Assembly (NCBI GenBank): GCA_051305935.1
Contig: JBPPMG010000256.1
Span: forward strand, 1 to 29,451
From: JACPDH01 sp051305935
GTDB lineage: Bacteria > Acidobacteriota > Thermoanaerobaculia > Gp7-AA8
Length of the DNA stretch: 29,451 nt
Direction: 5' to 3'
Position numbers and translations under genes: made by a program. Shown in pieces: positions 6,401 through 14,613 of the stretch. The first letter of the stretch is position 1; each line of letters opens with the position of its first letter. Below the pieces are notes generated by a model that saw nothing but the letters and a program-made list of their open reading frames with translations, was not told the origin of the DNA and made no database searches.

Positions 6401-9374
6401 CATCCCCAACATCTTCATCGCCGCGACGTCGGTGATGGATCTCCAGCTCCAGATGGACACGAAGGAGCTGATCGTCCCGCCCGTGGAGCGCTTCCTCAAC
6501 GTCGACATCAAGAGCGATCGCGAGCAGTACAAGCCGCGCGAAGAAGGAACGCTCTCGATCACGACGACCGATGCCGACGGCAAGCCGGTCGCAGCGGAAG
6601 TCTCGTTAGGCCTGGTCGACGAATCGGTCTACTCGATTCAGGAAGACTACGCGGGCGATCCGCGCCCCTTCTTCTACGGCACGAAGCGTCCGCACTCGGT
6701 GCAGGCATCGAGCAGCTTCCAGCAGAGGGCGTACATCAAGCTCGTGAAGGGAAAGAGCGGCCAGCTCATCGACGCGCGCTACGCGATGAACGAGCGCGAC
6801 GAAAAGGCCGGCGCGGAGCAGGAATTCCGTGCGCAGGGTGCGGTCGGTGGCGCCCGCGTCCTGGAGACGACGGAGGTAGCTTCCAACATGTCGGCGGACA
6901 TGGTGGCAGCTGCGCCTGCCCCCGCCATGGCAGCTCAGCCGATGCGGCAGATGGCCAAGAGCGCCGCGCGCAAGGACGCACCCGGCGAGAAGAAGGAGAA
7001 CGCGGTGACCGGCGGCGGCGACGCCGCCGTTCAGGTCCGCAGCGACTTCCGTTCGACGATTCTCTGGAAGCCCGATCTCGTCACCGACGCATCGGGCAAG
7101 GCGACCGTGAAGGTCACCTATCCCGACTCGCTCACGACGTGGCGCGCGACGGCGCGCGCGGCGACGGACGGCGCGGAGTTCGGCATCGGCACGCAGAAAA
7201 CGCGGACGAAGATGCCGCTCATCGTCCGTCTCCAGGCACCGCGCTTCTTCGTCGTCGGCGACCTCGCGGTCGTCTCGGCAGTCATCAACAACAACACCGA
7301 CAAGGCGCTCACGGTCACGCCGTCGATCGACGTCTCCGGCCTGGTCGTTTCCGGTCTCTGGAAAGACGGCAAGCCCGTGAAGGGCGAAGCCGGGCCCATC
7401 GAGATCGCGGCAAACGGCGAAGGACGCGTCGACTGGGTGGTCGCGGTGAAGGAGCCGGGCGAAGCGCGGCTGCGCGTCACCGGCAAGGCGGGAGAGCTCG
7501 CCGACGCGATGGAGAAGCCGCTCCCGGTCTTCGACCATGGGATCGAGAAGTTCCTCTCCACCTCGGGGCGGCTCCGCGGCGCCGAGGGCGTGTTTGCGCT
7601 CAACCTGCCGAAGGAGCGGCGTGACGGCACTACGACGATGACGGTGCAGGTTGCGCCGAGCCTCGCCGTCACGATGCTCGACGCTCTCCCCTACCTCATC
7701 GACTACCCCTACGGCTGCACCGAGCAGACGATGAGCCGGTTCCTCCCGGCGGCGATCGTCGCGAAGACGCTCGCCGACCAGGGGATCGACCGCGCGACCG
7801 TTGCGAGCCGCATCTTCGGCGGCATCGAGCGCGCGAGCGCGGCGAAAACTCATCCCGATGGAAAGAAAGACCTCGCGAAACTCGACGAAATGATTCGCGC
7901 GGGGCTCGTGCGCCTCTACGACTTCCAGCACTCCGACGGCGGATGGGGATGGTGGAAGGAAGGCGAGAGCGACCACTTCATGACTGCGTACGTCGTCTGG
8001 GGCCTCGCCGTCGCGCGCGACGGCGGATTCAAGGTGAAGGACGGCGTGCTCGACCGCGCGGTGAACTACCTCGACACCGAGCTCGTCGAAGAGGAGCGCG
8101 ACCTCGACCGCCAGGCGTGGATGCTGCACGCCCTGGCGATGGCGTCGAAGGGCCAGCCGACCGAGTTCCAGAAGAAGGCGCTCGACAATCTCTGGGCGGG
8201 CCGCGACAAGATGTCGACGTACGGCCGCGCCGCGTTCACCATCGCCGCGCACCGCTTCGGTCAGACCGAGCGCGCACAGACACTCGTGCGCAACCTCGAG
8301 AACGGCGCGATCGTCGACAAGGCACCCGACGCCTCGATCCTCGTCCCGGGCAGCGGCTCGGGCGCGCCGGAAGTCATGGCGACGGCGTACTGGGGCTCGC
8401 GCGGCTTCTGGTGGCGCTGGCATGAAGGCCCCGTCGAGTCGACCGCGTTCGTCCTGCGCGCGCTGATGACCGTCGACCCGAAGCACAGGATGGTCGAGCC
8501 GGCGATGAACTGGCTCGTGAAGAATCGCCGCGGCGCGCAGTGGAGCAACACGCGCGACACGGCCATCACGGTCCTCGCGCTCAACGAGTACCTCCGCGCG
8601 AGCGGAGAGACGGCGTCGGACGTCGAGTACGAGCTCCTGGTCAACGGCCAGTCGATCGCGAAGAAGAAGGTGACGAAGAGCGAGATGCTCGGCGCGCCCA
8701 GCCGCTTCGCGATTCCGTCGTCGGCGATCCGGGAGAAAAACGAGATTCGCGTGAAGCGGCTCTCGGGCACGAGCGCGCTCTACGTGTCGGCCGAGTCGGT
8801 CTTCTTCAGCCTCGAGGAGCCGATCAAGGCGGCAGGCAGCGAGCTTTTCGTCAAGCGCGAGTACTTCAAGCTCGTCGGCCGTCCGACGCTGCTCAAGGGT
8901 CGCGTCTACGACCGGGTCGCGCTGCGCGACGGCGAGTCGGTCAAGAGCGGCGAGCGCGTCGAGGTCGTCGTCACGATCGAGACGAAGAACGATTACGAGT
9001 ACCTCCTGTTCGAAGATCTCAAGCCGGCAGGGCTCGAAGCGGTCGAGCTCACTTCGGGGCAGCCGCTCTGGGCCCGCCAGATGCTGACGCCCGAGATCGA
9101 GAAAAAGCACGGCACGGCCGAGAAACGCGCCGCGCCGAAACGCCCGACGTCGGGCTACGGCGCGCAGCAGTGGGTCTACCGCGAGCTGCGCGATCGCAAG
9201 GTGGCGCTCTTCATCGACAAGCTCGCCCAGGGCGTCTGGGAGATCCGCTACACGATGCGCGCCGAAGTTCCTGGCCAGTTCCACGCCCTGCCGCTGTTAG
9301 GCCAGGCGATGTACGTCCCCGAGATCCGCGCCAACGGAGACGAGACGAGGATCACCGTGGAGGAGAGGGAGTAG
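3435..9374 (+). CDS. Large alpha-2-macroglobulin family protein with thioester motif
   Basis: A 1979-residue secreted protein that, by family, traps proteases through a bait region and covalent thioester. A signal peptide is visible (MRRFTIAISLAAFSFVALWA); there is no lipobox cysteine, so a soluble periplasmic or secreted form is likely. Residues about 30-310 are helical with TPR-like stretches (EALYAEGSWALAHDEYTKI). Macroglobulin domains follow, with YAVTDRPAYRPEETV near residue 528 and LVDESVYSIQ near 1060. A low-complexity Ala/Pro/Met/Lys stretch (about 1150-1198) looks like a bait region. Then comes the conserved SLTTWRATARAATDG block and the thioester domain with GCTEQT, Cys1428 and Gln1431. 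Known bacterial forms are usually shorter (about 1500-1700) and often paired with pbpC; no pbpC is seen here. GGAG precedes the ATG. Confidence 0.92.
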   Translation: MRRFTIAISLAAFSFVALWAVPGQSDRTGYAMQKKSAEALYAEGSWALAHDEYTKIDQTSLADEERRWVRFRLADTGWRKFSTDDVADTTPIDDARRELDKLLGELDLEDQVQARLGAEIRESIGDSWWSLTNSRNWGAAWPHYQSALDWWGGDPDLELARSRYLAIVWKAALPAWRDPWERYRYWGNTLPQNVLENAVKIAKTPSDVARANYLLALAMQHNGSPEMQERVKDAFAAAVAPGKQAEWHDDALFSQGQWLERSGRIDYLDNGQFRVSPDFPAALASYRRITSEYRKGETPYLDDAENRIRDITQPSLTLAVSNVFLPGSKAQYVIGWRNIKSAEITLRKVDLTSNITFREGDRDLSQWLQAIEGGSALASWTRQLDSKGDYVPGSEQVEIDRELAPGAYLLEAKSGSGSARELVLVTDVAIVTRSSGRRSVAFVADARTGAPIANAKVKLWEQYWENGKHRFSNWTKTTGADGIAEFELDARRGSHQLFATAIAGDKQAMLQGYAYGNANPEGSWRIYAVTDRPAYRPEETVQWKVTARIEKDLKYSTPADQTIEYEIFDPRGSKVAEGKMKLNAFGSAWSELALNATMPLGEYRANFYTERRERNIGSATLFRLEEYKLPEFLVTVKTPEEDGKKKSFRLGDKVEIVVEAAYFFGGPVANASAEIVVRQKGFWHSWMPRRDYPWYFESSSPRHYGYGDEGQIVKREIVTTDADGIARIVIDSPRQGNDLEYAVEARVTDASRREVSGSGSVRVTQKPFYAYARPKHYLYRPGDKVAVDLETLTANNDPLSANGTVVVTRDTWKEVWLDPKGTRLEGRELEAARAKSGIFPPPQEPGMHPWMLIERGYEHEDVTKETLKTGLDGKATFNFAAAREGYYRVVWTSTPTVKPVRPSDVVTAETTVWVSTTSSARIGYFHDGIQLILDTEAIRAGKTAPIMVVTPSAGRFVLFSVEGEDIYSHRLVEMTGNVKLIELPIGAEHIPNIFIAATSVMDLQLQMDTKELIVPPVERFLNVDIKSDREQYKPREEGTLSITTTDADGKPVAAEVSLGLVDESVYSIQEDYAGDPRPFFYGTKRPHSVQASSSFQQRAYIKLVKGKSGQLIDARYAMNERDEKAGAEQEFRAQGAVGGARVLETTEVASNMSADMVAAAPAPAMAAQPMRQMAKSAARKDAPGEKKENAVTGGGDAAVQVRSDFRSTILWKPDLVTDASGKATVKVTYPDSLTTWRATARAATDGAEFGIGTQKTRTKMPLIVRLQAPRFFVVGDLAVVSAVINNNTDKALTVTPSIDVSGLVVSGLWKDGKPVKGEAGPIEIAANGEGRVDWVVAVKEPGEARLRVTGKAGELADAMEKPLPVFDHGIEKFLSTSGRLRGAEGVFALNLPKERRDGTTTMTVQVAPSLAVTMLDALPYLIDYPYGCTEQTMSRFLPAAIVAKTLADQGIDRATVASRIFGGIERASAAKTHPDGKKDLAKLDEMIRAGLVRLYDFQHSDGGWGWWKEGESDHFMTAYVVWGLAVARDGGFKVKDGVLDRAVNYLDTELVEEERDLDRQAWMLHALAMASKGQPTEFQKKALDNLWAGRDKMSTYGRAAFTIAAHRFGQTERAQTLVRNLENGAIVDKAPDASILVPGSGSGAPEVMATAYWGSRGFWWRWHEGPVESTAFVLRALMTVDPKHRMVEPAMNWLVKNRRGAQWSNTRDTAITVLALNEYLRASGETASDVEYELLVNGQSIAKKKVTKSEMLGAPSRFAIPSSAIREKNEIRVKRLSGTSALYVSAESVFFSLEEPIKAAGSELFVKREYFKLVGRPTLLKGRVYDRVALRDGESVKSGERVEVVVTIETKNDYEYLLFEDLKPAGLEAVELTSGQPLWARQMLTPEIEKKHGTAEKRAAPKRPTSGYGAQQWVYRELRDRKVALFIDKLAQGVWEIRYTMRAEVPGQFHALPLLGQAMYVPEIRANGDETRITVEERE

Positions 9375-9409
9375 CGGATTTCGGATTTCGGATTTCGGAT
9401 TTCGGATTT
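9375..9409. repeat. Five perfect CGGATTT heptads abutting a stop codon
   Basis: Five consecutive CGGATTT units begin at the base after the TAG of the macroglobulin gene. This opens a 356-bp gene-free stretch (9375-9730) that holds only repeats: this array, a hairpin at 9470-9489, a long inverted repeat at 9511-9651 and another heptad-like array at 9688-9724. No gene is supported in it. Confidence 0.85.
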
Positions 9410-9469
9410 TCGCTGCAACAGACCGTGACGCTCAACGATGCACGTCGCGCAGCGACGAGAGATCGGTAG

Positions 9470-9489
9470 CCCCCGGCTTCAGCCGGGGG
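9470..9489. other. GC-rich hairpin downstream of the macroglobulin gene
   Basis: CCCCCGGCT pairs with AGCCGGGGG with only TC between the complementary arms (effectively an 8-bp stem and TTCA loop). It is followed by TTATCG, so there is only a weak T-run. It may act as a terminator for the macroglobulin gene, though it lies 96 bp past the stop. Confidence 0.5.
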
Positions 9490-9510
9490 TTATCGCAGCG
9501 CCCGCACGGC

Positions 9511-9651
9511 TTGTCGTCCTGAGCGCAGCGAAGGACCTCTCAGGCTAGTACGCATGAACTTCAGCGCCACGGCCCTAACCACGGCACCTCGCCCGTCGCA
9601 CGCTTGTACTAGCCTGCGAGGTCCTTCGTCGCTCGCTCCTCAGGACGACAA
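9511..9651. repeat. Long imperfect inverted repeat with TCCTGAG...GAAGGACCTC arms
   Basis: The left arm (9511-9553) contains TTGTCGTCCTGAG, GAAGGACCTC and CAGGCTAGTAC. The right arm (9602-9651) is its reverse complement with a few changes and short insertions. The loop is about 48 bp. It would fold into a long cruciform or RNA hairpin between the convergent macroglobulin and hemH genes. No transposase is present, so it resembles a MITE or palindromic repeat. I recall TCCTGAGCGCAGCGAAGGA-like repeats from other genomes, but cannot verify that here. Confidence 0.8.
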
Positions 9652-9687
9652 CTCGGACGGGCATCGCACCAACCCGCCTTCGCGCCG

Positions 9688-9724
9688 TCTCTCAATTCTC
9701 CATTCCGCAATTTTCAATTCCGAA
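9688..9724. repeat. Degenerate CAATTCT/CCATTCC-type heptad array before the hemH stop
   Basis: Units CAATTCT, CCATTCC, GCAATTT and TCAATTC follow at 7-bp spacing and end 6 bp before the hemH stop codon (minus strand). Read on the minus strand it resembles the GAATTGA units at 1715. Confidence 0.6.
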
Positions 9725-9730
9725 AAGCGG

Positions 9731-10720
9731 CTAGACCCATCCCTGCAGCTCATGCATCGCGATCGTCGCCATCGCCTCGATCCAGCGCGGACGGTCGTTG
9801 AGGCACGGGACGAGCGTCAGTGAAACACCACCACCCTCGCGAAACTGCTCCTCGCCGAGGTTGCCGATCTCGTCGATCGTCTCGAGGCAGTCGGTCGTGA
9901 AGCCGGGGCAGAGCGCGAGAATGTGCCTCACTCCCTTCTTCCCGAGCCCCATCAGCGTCTCGTCCGTGTAAGGCTGCAGCCACGGCTCGCGGCCAAAGCG
10001 CGACTGGTAGGTGAGCATCCACTGCTCGGGCTTCCATCGCATCGAGGCCGCGAGCGCGCGCGCAGTCGCTTCGCAATGCTGGGGGTATGGATCACCGAGC
10101 CGCGCGTAGCGCTGCGGAATCCCGTGGAACGAGACGATCACCTTGTCGACAGGATTGTCGAGGTGGTGCTGCACTTCCCACACGGACTCCGCGAGCGCCT
10201 CGATGTGAAGCGAATTGTCGTAATACGGCGGGACGACGCGAAGCGCGGGCACGAACCGTCTCTTCTGCAGATCCTGAAAGACCGCGTCGTAGGTCGAGCC
10301 GGTGGTCGCCGCGGAGTACTGCGGGTACATCGGGAACAGGAGAATCCGCTCAGCGCCCCACTCGACGAGCTTGTCGATCGCCGCCGACGTCGACGGATTC
10401 CCGTAACGCATCGCAACCTCCACGCGGACCGTGCTCCCGAGGTCGGCTGCGAGCGCGTCTTCGAGCAGTTCCGCCTTCTTCTTCGTCAGCACGAGCAGCG
10501 GTGAGCCTTCGGGAGTCCAGATCTTCCGGTAGAGCGCCGCCGACTTCGCGGGACGCGTCTGCAGGATGATTCCGTAGAGGATCAGCTTCCAGAGAAGCGG
10601 ATTGAGGTCGACGACGCGCCGGTCGCTGAGAAACTCGGCGAGGTAGCGCCGGACCGCCGGCGTCGTCGGGGCGTCGGGAGTTCCCAGCTGGGCGAGGAGG
10701 ATGCCGATCTTGGGGCGCAT
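9731..10720 (-). CDS. hemH: Ferrochelatase
   Basis: A 329-residue enzyme that inserts ferrous iron into protoporphyrin IX, the last step of protoheme synthesis. The N-terminus GILLAQLGTPDAPTTPAVRRY matches the family's LLxNLGTP start. Catalytic-region motifs are VIVSFHGIPQRY (metal-site His) and ALCPGFTTDCLETIDEI (conserved CPGFxxDCLETxxE with its Glu). The length is typical. The ATG at 10718-10720 was chosen because it opens the conserved core; the longer frame upstream translates repeat arms. No clear ribosome site is seen. It is divergent from hemE-hemN-hemY, which make its substrate, with a repeat element in the shared upstream region. Confidence 0.95.
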   Translation of the reverse strand: MRPKIGILLAQLGTPDAPTTPAVRRYLAEFLSDRRVVDLNPLLWKLILYGIILQTRPAKSAALYRKIWTPEGSPLLVLTKKKAELLEDALAADLGSTVRVEVAMRYGNPSTSAAIDKLVEWGAERILLFPMYPQYSAATTGSTYDAVFQDLQKRRFVPALRVVPPYYDNSLHIEALAESVWEVQHHLDNPVDKVIVSFHGIPQRYARLGDPYPQHCEATARALAASMRWKPEQWMLTYQSRFGREPWLQPYTDETLMGLGKKGVRHILALCPGFTTDCLETIDEIGNLGEEQFREGGGVSLTLVPCLNDRPRWIEAMATIAMHELQGWV

Positions 10721-10740
10721 GTCGCGAGCATTATCGTCGG

Positions 10741-10925
10741 GAGGAGGCGAGAGGCGAAAGGCGAAAGGCGATGAGTAGGCCCAAGGGTCCGGGTGCGACA
10801 ATCACCAGCACGAGTCGGAACTGTTGACTGTCCACCACCTCTCGCCTGTCGCGGGTTGTGACCGCTCATCGCCTGTCGCCTTTCGCCTGCGTTAGCCTGC
10901 TTCTCGCCTCTCGCCCTTCGCCTGT
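10741..10925. repeat. Heptad inverted-arm element between hemH and hemE
   Basis: The left arm has four units GGCGAGA, GGCGAAA, GGCGAAA, GGCGATG (10746-10773) followed by AGTAGG. The right side has CTCATCGCCTGTCGCCTTTC-type sequence (10865-10888) and a second block (10900-10923), both reverse-complementary to the left arm. The rest of this 322-bp divergent gap (10721-11042) shows no gene. Near 10935 there is a small TTGTGACAA palindrome that might be an operator. The arms lie in the presumed leader or promoter of hemH. Confidence 0.8.
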
Positions 10926-11042
10926 TTTCCCCCAATTGTGACAATCCGCACTACCTTTTTTCCGCCCGAAAAGGCAGAGTAGCAGCCGGGAGAAGCCGGG
11001 AACTCGACACGCCCGGGCCCTGGAAACGAGACGACAGCCGAC

Positions 11043-12071
11043 ATGTCTTCAGAGCGATTCAAGAACGCCCTCAAAGGGGTGCCGCAGGCGACCCCTCCCA
11101 TCTGGATGATGCGCCAGGCAGGCCGGTATCACAGGCACTACCAGGAGCTTCGCAAGAAACACTCGTTCGTCGACCTCTGCCGCGTGCCCGAGCTCGCGGC
11201 GGAAGCGGCTCGCGGCCCCGTGGCCGACTTCGACTTCGACCTCGCGATCCTCTTCAGCGACCTGCTCTTCCCTCTCGAAGCGCTGGGGCTCGCGCTGACC
11301 TACGAGGACTCGGGACCGAAGCTCGAGCCGAAGCTCGACGCGGCACAACTTTCCCGGTTTCGAAGCCTCGACGACGCCGTCCCGTATCTCGAGTTCCAGC
11401 GCGAGGCGATGCGGCTCACGCGCGAAGCGATCCCCGCCGACAAGAGCGTAATCGGCTTCGTCGGCGGCCCATGGACCCTTTTCGTCTACGCCGTCGAAGG
11501 GAGCCACCAGGGCTCGCTTCGGAAGTCGAAGGCCGATCCCGCGCTCTACCGCGCCTTCGCCGACCGGATGGTGCCGCTGCTCGTCGAGAACATCCGGCTT
11601 CAACTCGACGGTGGCGCCGAGGTGGTGATGATCCTCGACACCGCGGCGGGCGAAGCCGCTCCCGACTGGTTCCGGCGCGAGCTTCTCCGTGACATCCTCC
11701 CGCTCGTCAGCATGTTCCCCAGCCGGGTCGGCTACTACTCGAAAGGCTCGCAGCCGGCGCACCTGCGCGATCCTCGGCTCGCCCAGGTTCCGATTGCAGG
11801 CTTTGGGGTCGACTGGCGCTGGGACATGTCCGAAGCGCTCGGTCTCTTCGGCGGCCAGGGATTCGTCCAGGGAAATTTCGACCCCACGCTCCTCTTTCTC
11901 TCTCCTGACGCGTTCGCCGACGCGCTGAAGCGCTGGCTCGAGCCGCTCGCCGCTCTCACTCCGGAAGGGCGCCGCGGCTGGGTCTGCGGGCTGGGCCACG
12001 GGCTATTGCCGGCGACACCGGAGGAAAATGTGCGGACGTTCGTCAAGCTCGTGCGGGAAATGTTTCGATGA
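11043..12071 (+). CDS. hemE: Uroporphyrinogen decarboxylase
   Basis: A 342-residue enzyme converting uroporphyrinogen III to coproporphyrinogen III in the cytoplasm. Family blocks in order: PPIWMMRQAGRYHRHYQELR (substrate-binding start), FSDLLFPLEALG (with the conserved Asp), GFVGGPWTLFVYAVEG, GFGVDWRWDM, VQGNFDP and LGHGLLPATPEENV. Length matches the family. The ATG at 11043 opens the first block; the ribosome site is weak. It leads an operon: its TGA overlaps the ATG of hemN by four bases. Confidence 0.96.
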   Translation: MSSERFKNALKGVPQATPPIWMMRQAGRYHRHYQELRKKHSFVDLCRVPELAAEAARGPVADFDFDLAILFSDLLFPLEALGLALTYEDSGPKLEPKLDAAQLSRFRSLDDAVPYLEFQREAMRLTREAIPADKSVIGFVGGPWTLFVYAVEGSHQGSLRKSKADPALYRAFADRMVPLLVENIRLQLDGGAEVVMILDTAAGEAAPDWFRRELLRDILPLVSMFPSRVGYYSKGSQPAHLRDPRLAQVPIAGFGVDWRWDMSEALGLFGGQGFVQGNFDPTLLFLSPDAFADALKRWLEPLAALTPEGRRGWVCGLGHGLLPATPEENVRTFVKLVREMFR

Positions 12072-13423
12072 CTGAAAAGATCGTGAACCTGTTCGAGAAG
12101 TACGACGTGCCTGTCCCCAGGTACACGAGCTATCCGACCGTCCCCTACTGGACCGACGATCCGACGACCGAGCAGTGGCTCGGCGAGTTGCGTAAGGCGG
12201 CGCAGAAGCCCGACTGCCGCTGGTCGATGTACATCCACATTCCCTTCTGCGAGTCGCTCTGCACCTTTTGCGGCTGCAACAACGTCATCACGCAGGACCA
12301 CCGCCGCGAGGAGCCGTACGTCAAGCGCGTGCTCGCGGAGCTGGAGATGTACCTCGCCGCGGTCCCCGAGCTCGCCCAGCGCTCGTTCCGGCAGCTTCAT
12401 CTCGGCGGCGGCACGCCGACCTTCCTCGCGCCCGAGAGCCTCGCGGCGCTGCTCGAGCCGATCGCGAGCCGGTTCGGGACTCGCTCCGACGAGTTCGACG
12501 CCTCGGTCGAAGTGAACCCGCGCGTCACGACGCGCCAGCATCTCGAGACCCTCTACGCGAATGGATTCACCCGCGTGTCGATGGGCGTGCAGGATTTCGA
12601 CCCGACGGTGCAGTACCTCGTCAATCGCATCCAGCCTTACGAGGTCACCGAGCAGTTGACACGCGACGCGCGTGAGATCGGCTACACGTCGGTCAACTAC
12701 GATCTCATCTACGGTCTTCCACAGCAGACCGCGGAGAAGATCCGGAAGACGGCCGAGCTCACGCTCGGTCTGCGTCCCGATCGCATCGCGTTCTACAGCT
12801 TCGCGAAAGTGCCGTGGATCAAGCCGGCGCAACGCCTGTTCAAGGACGAGGATCTTCCCGAAGGGGCCGAGAAGCGCGAGCTTTACGAGATCGCGCGAGA
12901 GATCTTTCTCGCCGGAGGCTACGTCGAGATCGGCATGGACCACTTCGCGTTGCCGCACGACTCGCTCACGAAGGCGCAGCTCGACGGCACCCTCCACCGG
13001 AACTTCATGGGCTACACCGAGTTCCGGACCGACGTGATGCTCGGTCTCGGCGTGAGCGCGATTTCCGAGAGCCCGACCTGCTTCCACCAGAACGTGAAGA
13101 AGGCGCCCGAGTACGAGCAGCGAATCGCGGAAGGGAAGTTCCCGACGATGCGCGGTCATCTCCTCAACGAGGACGATCGCAATCTCCGCCAGCAGATCCT
13201 TCAGTTCATGACGCAGCTCCACGTGACGCTCGAGCCCGGACAGGTCGCCGACGCGCAGAAGTTCCTCGCACCGATGATCGATGACGGCATCGTCACGCTC
13301 GAAGGGCGAGAGCTTCGGCTGCTCGAGCGCGGCAAGCCGTTCCTGCGCAACGCGACCTGCTTCTTCGACATGCGGCTCCGGACGAGCGAGCCGAAGACGA
13401 AGATCTTCTCGATGGCCCTATGA
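12068..13423 (+). CDS. hemN: Oxygen-independent coproporphyrinogen III oxidase (radical SAM)
   Basis: A 451-residue radical-SAM enzyme that decarboxylates coproporphyrinogen III to protoporphyrinogen IX without oxygen. VPRYTSYPT near the N-terminus and YIHIPFCESLCTFCGC (Cys61, Cys65, Cys68, Cys70) match true HemN; the first three cysteines bind the 4Fe-4S cluster. HLGGGTPTFL follows. The N-terminal PRYTSYPT motif separates it from the HemW haem chaperone. It overlaps hemE and hemY by ATGA at both ends, so it is probably translationally coupled. It is followed by an oxygen-dependent-type PPOX. Confidence 0.96.
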   Translation: MTEKIVNLFEKYDVPVPRYTSYPTVPYWTDDPTTEQWLGELRKAAQKPDCRWSMYIHIPFCESLCTFCGCNNVITQDHRREEPYVKRVLAELEMYLAAVPELAQRSFRQLHLGGGTPTFLAPESLAALLEPIASRFGTRSDEFDASVEVNPRVTTRQHLETLYANGFTRVSMGVQDFDPTVQYLVNRIQPYEVTEQLTRDAREIGYTSVNYDLIYGLPQQTAEKIRKTAELTLGLRPDRIAFYSFAKVPWIKPAQRLFKDEDLPEGAEKRELYEIAREIFLAGGYVEIGMDHFALPHDSLTKAQLDGTLHRNFMGYTEFRTDVMLGLGVSAISESPTCFHQNVKKAPEYEQRIAEGKFPTMRGHLLNEDDRNLRQQILQFMTQLHVTLEPGQVADAQKFLAPMIDDGIVTLEGRELRLLERGKPFLRNATCFFDMRLRTSEPKTKIFSMAL

Positions 13424-14613
13424 AGCGCGTCACGATCGTCGGCGGCGGGTTTTCGGGACTCACGGCTGCTTACTACCTCGCGCGCGGCGGCGCCGAGGTC
13501 ACGATCGTCGAGAAGCAGCAGCGCCTCGGCGGGATGGTCGACACACTCGCGACGCCGCAGGGACTCGTGGAGACAGCGGCGAGCGGAATCCGCAACTCGG
13601 GCCGCCTCGAAGAGCTCTGCAGGCAGCTCGACGTTCCGCTCGTCCACACGCTGAAGGCGAGCCGCCGGCGCTATCTCTACCGTCACGGGCGACCGACGCA
13701 GTGGCCTCTCGCGTTCGGCGAGTCGCTCGGCTTTGCCGGAAAGCTCGGCGCACACCTGCTGACCGATGGCTTCCGCCCGAAGGCGGGAGAGTCGGTCGAG
13801 GCATGGGGCAGCCGCGTGATCGGCGTGACGCCGACCCGCAAGATCCTCAGCGCCGTGCTACAAGGCATTTACGCCGGCGATCCCGCCGCGCTCAGCGCCA
13901 GCCTGCTCTTCGGAAAGCGCGAGAAGCCGCCGAAACCGTCGAAGGCCGGTCTCGTCGCCCCGCCTAACGGCCTCGCGCAACTCACCGCAACGATTGTCAC
14001 GAAACTCCGGGAGCTTGGTGTCGAGATCAGGACCGGCGCGGCCGGCGATGGCCTGTTCGACGGCATCACCGTGCTCGCCACCTCGGCGCGCGACTGCAGC
14101 GAGCTGCTCAAGGAGCGGGCTCCCGAGACGTCGAAGGCGCTCGCGTCGATCGAGATGGTGCCGCTGCTCCGCGTGACCGCGTTTTTCCCGTCGGGTGAGA
14201 ACAGCTGGCCCGGATTCGGAACGCTGTTCCCCCGCGAGGAAGGAGTCCGCGCCCTCGGCGTCCTCTTCAACACGAATATCTTCCCGAACCGCGGCGAGGG
14301 GCATTCGGAGAGCTGGATCTACGGTGGCGCGACAGACCGCGCGATTCTCGACCTCGACGACGCGGCGCTCTTCGAAGTGATGGACCGCGATCGCGAGCGC
14401 CTCGTCGGAAAGCGGATCGAGCCGATCGCCCGCTACCCGCAACGCTGGCACGTCGGACTGCCGCACTACGATCTCCATCTCGAGCGCCTTGCCCCCTCGA
14501 AGCTCCCGCTTCCCGAGAACATCTTCCTGACCGGCAACTACCTGCGAGGAATCGGCCTCCCGATGCTGCTCGAGCAGTCGCACGCGGTCGCGACGAAGAT
14601 CCTCGGGCGATAG
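13420..14613 (+). CDS. hemY: Protoporphyrinogen oxidase, FAD-dependent
   Basis: A 397-residue flavoprotein oxidising protoporphyrinogen IX to protoporphyrin IX, the substrate of HemH. The N-terminal dinucleotide motif VGGGFSGLTAAYYLA (Gly8 to Gly13) and VTIVEKQQRLGG bind FAD. The C-terminus has FLTGNYLRGIGLPMLLEQ, the second FAD-contact motif. It is somewhat shorter than typical HemY (about 450-470). The start overlaps the hemN stop (ATGA). Its TAG stop (14611-14613) is part of the heptad arm of the following repeat (CGATAGGCGAAAGG). HemY proteins normally need oxygen, in contrast with the preceding HemN. Confidence 0.92.
   Translation: MKRVTIVGGGFSGLTAAYYLARGGAEVTIVEKQQRLGGMVDTLATPQGLVETAASGIRNSGRLEELCRQLDVPLVHTLKASRRRYLYRHGRPTQWPLAFGESLGFAGKLGAHLLTDGFRPKAGESVEAWGSRVIGVTPTRKILSAVLQGIYAGDPAALSASLLFGKREKPPKPSKAGLVAPPNGLAQLTATIVTKLRELGVEIRTGAAGDGLFDGITVLATSARDCSELLKERAPETSKALASIEMVPLLRVTAFFPSGENSWPGFGTLFPREEGVRALGVLFNTNIFPNRGEGHSESWIYGGATDRAILDLDDAALFEVMDRDRERLVGKRIEPIARYPQRWHVGLPHYDLHLERLAPSKLPLPENIFLTGNYLRGIGLPMLLEQSHAVATKILGR

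Noticed and set aside
4260..9284. Two long minus-strand frames (713 and 892 codons) opposite the macroglobulin gene
   Set aside because: High GC content keeps antisense frames open. Their translations are Arg/Asp/Glu-rich with no domain, and the plus-strand protein is clearly real.
11735..13222. 495-codon minus-strand frame opposite hemE/hemN
   Set aside because: Antisense shadow: it lacks recognisable motifs and overlaps two certain genes.
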